Shown here one piece after another: positions 1 through 10,000 of a DNA stretch of 64,000 bases. The position numbers and the translations under genes are program-made. Origin of the DNA: Cydia pomonella (lineage: Eukaryota > Arthropoda > Insecta > Lepidoptera > Tortricidae); assembly GCF_033807575.1 (NCBI RefSeq), contig NC_084729.1, positions 2,418,001 through 2,482,000 on the forward strand, read 5' to 3'. The stretch's first letter is position 1, and every line of letters begins with the position of its first letter. The notes beneath the pieces were generated by a model that was given only the letters and a program-made list of their open reading frames with translations, had not been told where the DNA came from and searched no databases.

Positions 1-243
1 TAAATAAATATTAATATTATAGGAACATTCTTACACAAATTGAGTAAGTCCCACGGTAAGCCAAGAAGGCTTCTATTGTGGTTACTCAGACAACGATAAA
101 AATAAATATACAAATACTTAAATACATAGAAAACATCCATGACTCAGGAACAAATATCTGTGCCCATCACACAAATAAATGTCCTTACCGGGACCATCAG
201 CTTCATAGGCAGGGTCACTACCCACTAGGTCAGACCGGTGGTC
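1..243 (-). mobile_element. tRNA-derived SINE, copy 1
   Basis: The tRNA-like head is at the right, reading leftward: an A-box-like stretch (CTAGTGGGTAGTGACCCTGCC) and a tail of AATATT/ATTTATT type. Five further near full-length copies occur at 5222, 23365, 24268, 41782 and 44325, all in the same orientation. This copy has lost part of the B box present in the others (GGTTCAAATCC). It lies directly before a zinc-finger exon, so it sits in an intron. Confidence 0.8.
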
Positions 244-279
244 ATTCTTGCTAATGATTATCTGGTTGTTTCGTTGCAG

Positions 280-447
280 ACAAAGCGCATGCTCCGGTTC
301 CACACGTACACACACACGGGCGAGCGGCCGTACGCGTGCGCGCACTGCCCCGCCGCCTTCACGCAGCCCAACCCGCTGCGCGTGCACTCGCGGAAACTGC
401 ACCCGCATCTGCCGCTTAGCGTGCAGCCGCAGAAAGTTCAGCAATAA
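280..447 (+). CDS. Terminal exon of an upstream C2H2 zinc-finger gene (partial)
   Basis: The exon follows a TTGCAG acceptor and is open in phase 0 for 55 codons to a TAA at 445-447. AATAAA at 443-448 overlaps the stop codon. It encodes the His half of one finger (FHTYTH), the linker HTGERP and a full last finger starting YACAHCPAAF. The layout matches the last exon of gene A at 30809-30940, which has HTGERP and FACARCPAAF at the same positions, so this is probably the end of a tandem paralog on the same strand. The rest of the gene lies outside the window. C2H2 arrays with this linker usually bind DNA in the nucleus. The second His pair has a long spacing (HSRKLH) and a short proline-containing tail follows. 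Confidence 0.85.
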   Translation, partial: TKRMLRFHTYTHTGERPYACAHCPAAFTQPNPLRVHSRKLHPHLPLSVQPQKVQQ

Positions 448-1068
448 ATTATTTAAAAAAAAATGTAGTTTTATTTGGTGTTTTACTATTTACGTTTCCA
501 AGTATAGGGGCGTATTGTGAAAGTAAAATTTGTAGTCAACTAAATTGACTGCCATATTTCGACACAGGACTGAAACTCTTTGAATGACATATGGCATATG
601 GTATTGATATATGGGACAAAAACGGGACGGGTAAAAATACGGGACGCATGGTATGGCCACCCTACTTACATATGTATATACCTGATGGTTGAAAAAAAAA
701 GTATTCTGTAATTTTAACTTTAATTAACATAACTTGTATCAAAAATGAAAGATCAAGAAGAAACTTATCGTTATTTCGTTCAACAGCAACTGAGTGAAAG
801 TTTTCTCGTTTCGATGTGGCGAAGTGTGGTGATATGTGCAGCCGAAGCTTTCTTGCTTTTAAACCCCAGGTTACAAATGACGCAGTGACTGTACGAAAAG
901 TGAACCTGCAAAAAAAAAATCTATTCAATTTATTTAACCTTGAGTATCGATCCAGAGGCCATGAGTGAGTTAAAAGTCTCACCTTAGGCAGTAATTTTTC
1001 TACTTTAAAATCTATTCATAGCTTAATATCATAGTGTGCAGACATTTCTGATTGTAAAAAAAAAATAT
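448..1068. other. Intergenic, nothing recognised
   Basis: This is AT-rich sequence after the polyadenylation signal of the upstream zinc-finger gene. I see no supported coding region and no strong repeat. Confidence 0.5.
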
Positions 1069-1175
1069 TTAACCTTTTCACCGCTAATTTCGTGCCCCAC
1101 ACGCCACTTCATATCAAGTCGTGGTTTTCGTCAGGTTAGTACGTGTGATTTTTGACGTGGCGGCGAAAAGGTTAA
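1069..1175. mobile_element. piggyBac-like MITE (TTAA target)
   Basis: The short element has inverted ends CCTTTTCACCGC and GCGGCGAAAAGG, flanked on both sides by TTAA (1069-1072 and 1172-1175). TTAA duplication is the signature of piggyBac transposition. A second member with the same end type lies at 48294-48496. Confidence 0.7.
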
Positions 1176-1328
1176 AAAAATTACGATAAGCAATGTGTGT
1201 ATGTCACTTAATTATAGATCGTGTCATTCACGAAGACTCGTGCCTTGACCGATATCGTAGTAAGTATTATTAAAGGTTACATTTGACTAATCTGTGCGTC
1301 ATCGTAGATGACACGAACTCTATTATAT

Positions 1329-2099
1329 TTATCTTTTATGTATAGTTTTGATTACCTTTCTCATACCATGACAATCTATGGTCTTTATCAGATTATTCAT
1401 ATGACGCACTTCATACCTGTGAATGTCTTCATCTCTTTTAGGAATTGGGAGATGGCACACTATGCACCAAATGTCATTTTCATTGTGTAAATAACTATGA
1501 AAGTGATCAATTGGGACGTTAAGTGTCTTATTTGTTATTTTAACTTGTATAGAACCATCTATTTCTTTCAGTTGTAAAGAGTTCTCCGCTATCTTGCATA
1601 GTAATTCTACATATGTCTCTTTAGTATGGTTTTTAGGAAATAGTATGGCAATGTTAGTGTGTATTGGCATCTCAATTCTGTCTGGCTCTAGTATTTCTTG
1701 GGCTTTATTAAAAATATTAAGCCCACGGCTAGACATAGGCAGTATAATCAGTTTTTGTGCCTTAGGTTTACGTTTTTTTTTCATGCTGATAGTATCTTTT
1801 TCCTGTGCACATTCTTGAATATTTTTCTCATCACTCACTTTCTGAATAGAAACAGACTCTGTAAGCTCTATATTCTTTATTGCTTGAATAACACCACAAT
1901 TACTTTTGGCGTTGTCGTCAACTTTACAACATTCTTGATTATTTAAATTATCTTGGACATCAGAATCAACATATTGAGTGGATACAGAATTGATAATAAA
2001 ATATGTAGCTTCAGACACATCCATTTCAAGTAGTTTTTTGTCAGAGTACTTGTTAATGACTTGATCAAAATTGCTTCTATTGTATTGTTGAGCCATCAT
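1329..2099 (-). CDS. Uncharacterised 256-aa protein with C-terminal C2H2-like motif
   Basis: A single open frame starts at ATG 2099 (a second ATG follows at once) and ends with TAA at 1329-1331. I do not recognise the family. The N-terminal half is acidic and polar. A lysine-rich patch near residue 110 (KKKRKPKAQK) could be a nuclear localisation signal. The C-terminal part contains C-x2-C-x11-H-x5-H (WCIVC to RYEVRH), a plausible single zinc finger. The tail is basic. The gene diverges from gene A at 3916 and is tail-to-tail with the zinc-finger gene ending at 447. It has no visible intron, and the position of its polyadenylation site is unclear. Residue composition and length argue for a real protein, but only comparison with relatives would confirm it. 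Confidence 0.65.
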   Translation of the reverse strand: MMAQQYNRSNFDQVINKYSDKKLLEMDVSEATYFIINSVSTQYVDSDVQDNLNNQECCKVDDNAKSNCGVIQAIKNIELTESVSIQKVSDEKNIQECAQEKDTISMKKKRKPKAQKLIILPMSSRGLNIFNKAQEILEPDRIEMPIHTNIAILFPKNHTKETYVELLCKIAENSLQLKEIDGSIQVKITNKTLNVPIDHFHSYLHNENDIWCIVCHLPIPKRDEDIHRYEVRHMNNLIKTIDCHGMRKVIKTIHKR

Positions 2100-2179
2100 C
2101 CCTAAAACACCATTAATATTATGTTACAAATTAAAAATATTACAATAAATTGAACTCTGATCGTTTTGAATACTTTTGT

Positions 2180-2800
2180 CTATGTTACACTCGAGATGGG
2201 TATCTTTAAGAGCCCCCGGCAAGCTCGGCCGAAATTCACCTTCCCATAAAAAAGGAGTTTCGTTCTCATTTTAAAACTACGTGTTGGATTGTAATGAACC
2301 TTTCAAAGTCAAAATATTCATTATTCAAATAGGCCTAGCAACAAGCACTTTTAAATCGTCAAATTTTACAAATATCATCTTAATCTAAATATCAGAGCAA
2401 TTTATTGATGCAGTTATTATTGTTCTAAAAAAAACATTGAACTATTATAGATATGGTAAACTTAATAATAAGAATTTCACAAAAGGATTGTCAAACATCA
2501 AAATTGTATAAAAATACTAGTCTAGAACCTTTCTAGACATAAAATTTGCACATAAAATGACATGAAGTATCTCTAATCCTGTAATTAGTTTATAATAGCT
2601 GCAGTTTATAAAACAAACGAAATAGTGCAAAAACTAATTTAAATATTGTATCTGAAGCTATATAAACTAATTACTGGACCAGATATACCTTATCCCATTG
2701 TAAGTACAAAGTTTCATAGCTCTAGCTAGTCGTTTTAAAATAAGAGTGTAAGTACGTTGGTATGGAGAACCGAGCTTGCTGGGGACCCTTGAAATGTCGG
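2180..2800. repeat. Possible degenerate TIR element
   Basis: CCCCCGGCAAGCTCGG near 2211 is matched in reverse by CCGAGCTTGCTGGGG near 2770, with about 560 bp of AT-rich sequence between. The arms are only partly complementary and I found no clear target duplication. Confidence 0.35.
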
Positions 2801-3193
2801 CTACAACAATTTTCGTTCCACTACAAAATACCGTTGCAGGGTCCAGTTACCACCCCCACACCCAGAACAGAAGGCTTTCAGAGGTTGATAATAGAATATA
2901 ATATCAATTACCTATTGCTGTAAACTGTGTGAATCACACCTAACTTAATAGAGAATTCAAGACTACCTACATTCATCACCGTATTTATTCGCACTCTGGC
3001 TATGAAGAAACTAATAGATTTTACGATTTATTTGTAATATTAGTTATACTATTCTTACCGTGCACTTTTTCTCTTCTCTACAGAACAAAAGGAAATATAT
3101 TAAACAGAACCGACATAAATCGCGGACATCGCGGTTGTCCATCAAATATCAAATCAAATTCGGCTGTCTGTCACTGTCAAAAACGCATGTCTG

Positions 3194-3304
3194 AGGGCCT
3201 ACCGCGAACCACGTTCGACATGTAGCCTCTCTGTCGCACTCTTAAATTCGTACGTAAGTGTGACTGGGAGGCAACACGTCGAATGTGGTTCGCGGTAGGC
3301 CCTC
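3194..3304. mobile_element. Foldback MITE, GGGCCTACCGCGAACC family
   Basis: Arms of about 30 bp beginning AGGGCCTACCGCGAACCACG are repeated in inverse orientation, ending CGCGGTAGGCCCT. A second copy is at 56284-56375. Confidence 0.75.
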
Positions 3305-3915
3305 TGAAGGGAAGTATCATTCCAACAATAAGTATCATTCACTCGATTTACTCGTTCTTTGAGGTTTGTCTTTATGTAGTGTGGTTGCGTCCCTTTTGTT
3401 TGCCACATAAAGAACATGAGTGTTTGATCCAAAGAGTAAAGTAAGTATGTGTTTGATCAAACAAACCACGAAGTGAATTTAAGACAGATTTAGCTTTAAG
3501 ATGTGATTTCCGAACGTGTGTCACTTATCAGTGACATGACAGGGAATCGTTCGGAGGCTAGCCAAATATAATCAATCCCACTTAATTAATTGTTTTTTAT
3601 CGTTTAAAATCAATACTAAACTTTTTCCATACCCAATTGTTTATTTTCAACTAAATTGGAAAGTCAAAAGTCAAAGTTGGAAGGTAGCTCTGATGGTACG
3701 AAGTCTAATACTTTCACCTTCTTTGCCTGTAGGCAGGTATTTGAACGTATCTTACTTTTATAAATAAAACAAAATCAAAAGTTGCAAGTTTATTTGGATC
3801 TGTATTAATTATTAAAATATTTATGTTTTAACTGTAAATAATGTAAAGCTAACTTAAACTGGAAGAAAAATACATATTTTCTGTTCATACGTAGGTGTAA
3901 TTTAGGAATACAGTG
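3305..3915. promoter_or_regulatory. 5' flank of gene A
   Basis: This is the region upstream of the gene A start codon. I see no TATA box at a fixed distance from a plausible start site. It is ordinary AT-rich sequence, and the 5' UTR cannot be placed from sequence alone. Confidence 0.3.
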
Positions 3916-4056
3916 ATGCAGTTGGAAGACATTAAATATGAATATAAACTAGACAAGACGCAGTGCCACACATGCCTAACTTTTGGTCGAAAGCTTACCT
4001 CACTGGGTGAACATGTAGATATATTCAGAAAAATAGCCCCGCAGATTGAATTCTGG
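3916..4056 (+). CDS. Gene A exon 1 (first half of ZAD)
   Basis: Encodes MQLEDIKYEY and the first ZAD cysteine pair (QCHTC), and ends after tryptophan codon 47 in phase 0 at donor GTACGT. The open frame runs on into the intron, but the ZAD continues only in the next exon. Gene B splits its ZAD at the same place. Confidence 0.88.
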
Positions 4057-7000
4057 GTACGTAACGGTTCTCATAAGAGTCAAGTTGCCAGTAACACTTA
4101 TCGTGTGCATTTATCAAGGTCCCCTGGTGAAACTACTGGAATTTATTTAGTTTACAATTCAGAAATTGACCATTTTAAATCATTGTTGTGAATTAATGAT
4201 TGTTTATTTGCATTAAATAACCGTATCTATTGTTGTTAGTGCTCAATAGTTGTGTAAGTAAGTTTTGATACCTACAAGTAAGCATTATAAATTAATGATT
4301 TAACTCAGTACTCACCTACTAAAATAAGTTTGTATAATGTATGAGTAGGTATGACACAACATTGTTAGCTTTATTTTAGAATGCACTATTCACCAACAAA
4401 CTGTACTCAGTTTGGCGAAAAAATATGTATATCAACCACTTAAGTTTACTCTTGAAATAAAATAAAAAATTATTACAGGACGATTTTTGTTTTGCCATGC
4501 CAGTATGCCAGATACTAAATAGCTACTTACTGACTAGCTAAACTATGTACAAGATATAAAAGCAAAACTTACACACTACAATTAATCATGCAATTCTGTA
4601 CTTTAAAAAAATTCAAACAGATTTTTGATAAGTTGTAAGTAAATATTCTTTATTGCACCAACAATTATACATTTTACATACAAATTAAACTACTAATTAA
4701 TGTAACATTAATGAAGACAACATTAATAATTTTGACCCATTCTAGAAAAGCAGTTTTAGTCAGGTTAATTCAATCAGTTACCATAAACTAAATAATTTTC
4801 TTTTAGATGAACTGCAACATGGAATCAGTACAAATTTGCTGGGAGTGCAGCGGAGCCCTGTCCAAGATGGCTGCCTTCCAGAAGCAAGTGCTCAGAGCTA
4901 CTGAAATGCTGGAAATGGGGCAGGTTTGTATTGTACAGTTGCCATTATACATGGTGTTTTTTTATACTCCATTAACTTCAGGGTATATCTATTACATTTA
5001 AGGAAACTGAATATCCTACTTAATTTTCTATTTCTTTTTTTTTTCTTTTTAACTTATTAATAGTGTTGTAACACGGATATTATATTTGTATCCAACAAAC
5101 AATTGAAAACTATGACATATCAAAAATGGAGTTAATTAGAATAATTACCAGTTTGAGAAAGTTACTTAATTTGAGCTCAGGAATGCATCCTTGATTTTAA
5201 CGCACTTTTACCCGGTTTTAAATAAATTAATAAATATTATATGGACATTCTTACACGAATTGACTAAGTGCCACGATAAGCTTAAAAAGGCTGTGGGAAG
5301 GTGTTGTGGGTACTCAGACAACAATATATATATATAATAAACAATCAAACATAAATACACAGAAAACATCTATGACTCAGGAACAAATAACTGCGCTCAT
5401 CACACAAATACATGCTCTTACCAGGATTCGAACCCAGGACCATCGGCTTCATAGGCAGATAGGCATTACCAGCTAGGCCAGACCGGTCATCAAATATGTT
5501 TTAAAATGTGTTCAAAACGCGAAAGTTTTAAGTGTTATAGTGTGATATATTTAAAAAAGTTTTTTTTACAGGCATTTGGAACCTTGTCAAATCTAACCAC
5601 AGTCATATTTAATGACATAAGTCCTAACACAATCTACGTCACACAAATAAATGAATCAACGCACACAGATAAAAAATCTGAAAGAGATGACATAGTCTGT
5701 GACACTGGTCATGTTTCAGATTCCACAGACAACATAGAATTGGTGAAAACAGAAGATGTAGAGGTTAAAAAAACTTTAAAAGTAAAAAATAATAAGTGGA
5801 CATTGAAAAGGGCATTGTTGAATAAAAAGCCTAAATTTAAAGTAATTGACAATAATAAAATATTTAAAAAAGTCCGATTGAGTTTAGAAGAACTGAAAAG
5901 TTGTTTAGAGAAGGAAAGACATAGTGAATTTTACACGTCATGTAAATTTAAATGTGAAAGCTGTGTCCTTGGTTTTAAGGATGAAAATGGCTTGGCTAGG
6001 CATGTTGAAAAGCATCATAGTGAGGTAAGTAACTCATAATTACATAAAAAACCTGTGTTAAACAAGGGCCTGACACTCTTTGATAGAGAAAGATAGTCTT
6101 ATTGCGATTCCTATAAGAGGAAAGAGAAAATAGTGCAATGCTTTGTCTTTATCACCGACCGGGTTTTTTTTCATGGTCGGGTTATGGCAGCTTAGGAAGG
6201 AGGCTGATGGCGATATACAGAAATTTATAAGAGTGAAAGAGACAAAATACCGCAAGATGCCATACATTAAACTGTCAATCATATTGTCAAGAGTGCTAGT
6301 AAACAATGTGGTTTTCTTATTGTAGAAGTTTTATAAAGTGAATGATTGTGTTTATTAAGTATTTAATGGAGATGTAAGAAGTTTTTACGTACAATTAACA
6401 TGGTGGGTTGTTCAGTGGTTGCCTACAAAAGCAATAGCTTGCGAAAATAAGCGGGTGTAACATTTCATGCGTAAGTACAACTTTTTCGTATTTTGATCAT
6501 GTATTTCTTTCTCAAATCTCACAGGAACCAAGTTACTGAGTTACATCATTAGTTGGATTATGAAAAACTTGATAAAATAGGAGATATCAGTAAATTATTG
6601 CTAAAAATAAAACAGAAAGTTTGGTTATGTAAACCAGTCAAATTCAGTAGTATTTTATTTAGGGTTGCAAACAAATAGAAAAAAAAGTCCCCTGCAATTA
6701 CCCCATATTTCGGGAGTTTCAAGCTATTTGATATTTCCAGCTTTCCGACGGAGGATGAAATTGTTAAAGAATGGATTGCGGGAACTGGAAAATCAAATTT
6801 GATGCCTCACAAATACTCGCGTATTTGTTCCAAACATTTTGAACAAACTGCGCAATCTGGGCAAACGAACTTTGATCGAAAAGTTTTCTTTTCCAACCTT
6901 GTTCATACACGTAAGTTGGCTGTTATTAAATAAGTAATAGTAACTAGTGGGAATAACCCGTTACACTATACACTATATTAGAGTTGGTACATCTTAACAT

Positions 7001-10000
7001 AAGTCTCACAGTGTTTTGAAGTATTTATTTGGGTTCTTGAACTCTAACAAATTATTGGGGGTAATTCAGTAATCACCCCCAATAATTTATTAGAGTTAAT
7101 TCCCAGTGGAATTAAAAATCCTACCTATTACCAGTGGGAATTTTATTTCCCAGTAGTTACCAGTGGTAAAACGTGGGAATAAAGTTAGTGTAACTACCTG
7201 TGGTAAAAGGTGGACAAAAATTCCTAGTAGTTAACACTAGTAAAAACTTGGTGGTAACTAGTAGGAATAACCCGTTGTACTATTAAGACCACAGACTTAA
7301 ATTTTTAAATTATTTCTTTGGAGGCTTGGTACATGGGATTACGGATTATATGAGTATAAAACTCTAAAATAATGTAATTATTAAAATTGATTAATACTAC
7401 CCCGCAGGAGAGGAGAGAGAACATTCTTTTCTTCATCATGTCATGGAAATCGTCCATTCGTGCACGTCGTAGTCGTGGCAGTCTCAACAGCATTCTGAAG
7501 CTATTTTTGAACTTCATATAATTGATCCACATGTTACAAGTGTATGTGTAAATAAAGTTTTCTTGACCCCCACAGTATGTACAACGCGCAACACGTAAGA
7601 TTTTTTATTTAAACACAAATATTCGGTTTTAAGTAACAGTTTTAATGTAAATGACCATGTTAGCTTAAAATCATATACTGCGTATCTACTGAGGTGTCGC
7701 TCAAGCACACCGTCAAGAACCTTCGCTGCAATAGGGTTGTTTCCATTTTGAAATGCTTGTATTATATAATATATATACTAGATTTTGCTTGGTGCGCGGG
7801 GCCCGTGGGCCCCGCGGTGTGCATGGTGCTGTAGTTGGTATTGTTGTTTTTGTAGTTGGTGCTGTTGTTGATGTTGTTGTTGATGAGTTATTGTTGTAGG
7901 TGCCGTTGTTTGAGTGAAAAAGTTTGTTTTCCAAAGGGAAGAAGTGTTGCAGTTGTACTTTTGTTGCGCGTGCGAGCATGCACTCGGCCTTGCGTATGTT
8001 GTTATTAATATTGTTGTTTATGTGTTGTTGTTGTAGTGTTTGTTGTTGTTGCTGTTGTTTAGGTGTAAAAGTTTGTGTTTTCCAAAGGGAAAAGGTAAAG
8101 CAGTTGTACTTTTGCTTGCAAGGAATGGTCCGCGTGCGAGCACGCACTCCCGCAGCTCGGCCTTCGGCCTCGCGTGCTTGGGCGATCCAATGGGACGCTC
8201 CGGGCCTTCGGCCTTACGCAGAGCTCGGCCTTCGGCCTTCGCAATATAGTTACTTTGGGGGTTGAAGGGAAGTTGGAGCGTAAACACGACCCAATAGTAA
8301 AAGTGTCTTGACAAGCTCACGTCGGGCCTACGGCCTTCGGCCTCCGGCCCGCCGTTTCGCTTGTCTAAGACACTTTTACTATTGGGTCGTGTTTAAGCTC
8401 CAACTTCCCCGCTGGCGAACTTCGAAGGGGACGCTTCGGGCCTTCGGCCCTACGCGGAGCTCGGCCTTCGGCCTTCGCTAGCCTCGACGCTTCGCCGTCG
8501 GGCCTTCGGCCCGCCGGCTCCGCTTATTAAGACAGTTGACTTGTTGCCGGTTCGCTTTATAACTTTTCCCGTTATTTTTGTTGTTATTAATATAAAGAAG
8601 ATTTGTTTTCCAAAGGGGAAAGTTAATGCGGTTGTACTTCCGCTTTGGGCCGCACTCTCGCAGCTCGGCCTTCGGCCTCGCGTGCTTGGGCGATCCAATG
8701 GGACGCTCCGTGCCTTCGGCCCTACGCGGAGCTCGGCCTTCGGCCTTCGCTGGGTTTCGAAGCTCAGCGTCGGGCCTTCGGCCCGCCGCTTCGCTTATTA
8801 AAACAGTTAACTTGTAACCGGTTCGCTCTATAAATGCATTTTTCCCGTTATTTTTAGTATAAAGAATATTTGTTTTCCAAAGGTGAAATGTAATGCGGTT
8901 GTACTTCCGCTTTGGGCCGCACTCTCGCAGCTCGGCCTTCGGCCTCGCGTGCTTGGCCGAACCAGTGGGACGCTCCGGGCCTTCGGCCCTACGCGGAGCT
9001 CGGCCTTCGGCCTTCGCTGGGTTTCGAAGCTCAGCGTCGGGCCTTCGGCCCGCCGCTTCGCTTATTAAGACACTCGGGGAGGGTTGGTTTCGCTTCGGGA
9101 TTAGTGCGGGAAGTTGGAGCTTAAACACGACCCAATAGTAAAAGTGTCTTGACAAGCTCACGTCGGGCCTACGGCCTTTGGCCTTCGGCCCGCCGTTTCG
9201 CTTGTCTAAGACACTTTTCCTATTGGGTCGTGTTTAAGCTCCAACTTCCCCCTCTCAGGTGACGCTTCGGGCCTTCGGCCCTACGCGGAGCTCGGCCTTC
9301 GGCCTTCGCTGGCCTCGACGCGTCGCCATCGGGCCTTCGGCCCGCCGGCTCCGCTTATCAAGACAGTCGACTTGGTAGAACGCTTGGGAGCACCGTACGC
9401 ACGCAGCTCGGCCTTCGGCCTCGCTTTTAGTTACTGGGGGTTGCACGCTTGGGGGTCGGGGTGAAGGCTCCGGGCCTTCGGCCCTCCGCCGGGGTCGGCC
9501 TTCGGCCTCCCAGCCTGAAGCTCGCCCTTCGGGCTCGCTTAACCTACTTGGAAATTTTACTTTGCCCCTGTCCACCGGCGGATTTTTCCAAAAAACTTTT
9601 TTTCATATGGTAATCTTGGCCCCCCAGGCTCGCCGCATGCAAAATCTCAGCGCGCTCGGACCAACATTAAAAAAAGAAAAAAAAAAAGTCGGCCATTTTG
9701 ATTTTTTTTTTGATGCAGTTTTATTTGTCTCGGGGCCCTCTATGACATTTGGTCGAGCACCCCCCACCTATCACGCACCGTTTGAGGGTTGCCATACAAA
9801 AGTAAACTGGCCATTTTTCCGCCATCTTGGATTTTTTCCAAAATTTTTTTTTTCCGTACGAGTCATTGGGGCTCCGAGATACCGCGACCAAAATTTCAGA
9901 GCGCTCGGACCTTTTTGAAGTTTTAGAAAAAAAAAAAGTCGGCCATTTTGAATTTTTTTTTTCTTATTCAGATTCCACTCGGAGCCCTCTATGACATTTG

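Larger units (their letters stand above)
7785..9550. repeat. GC-rich palindrome array (GGCCTTCGGCC), unrecognised
   Basis: A sharp change to GC-rich DNA made of short self-complementary motifs (GCTCGGCCTTCGGCC, CGGGCCTTCGGCCC), joined by AT-rich spacers containing TTTGTTTTCCAAAGGG. Spacer copies begin near 7923, 8071, 8604 and 8870, and the best-preserved units repeat at about 267 bp. The left part has CAA/GTT-type trinucleotide runs. Long open frames on both strands are artefacts of repeats without stop codons. No transposase is seen. Base composition is very different from flanking DNA, suggesting a foreign or mobile origin. Confidence 0.6.

Noticed and set aside
4057..4191. Extension of gene A exon 1 to TGA at 4189
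   Set aside because: The second ZAD cysteine pair lies in the exon at 4807, and the GTACGT donor at 4057 keeps the phase. Gene B has the same split.
7713..9575. Several overlapping open frames rich in Ala, Arg, Gly and Pro
   Set aside because: All are translations of GGCCTTCGGCC palindromes on both strands, without a start, domain or consistent frame.
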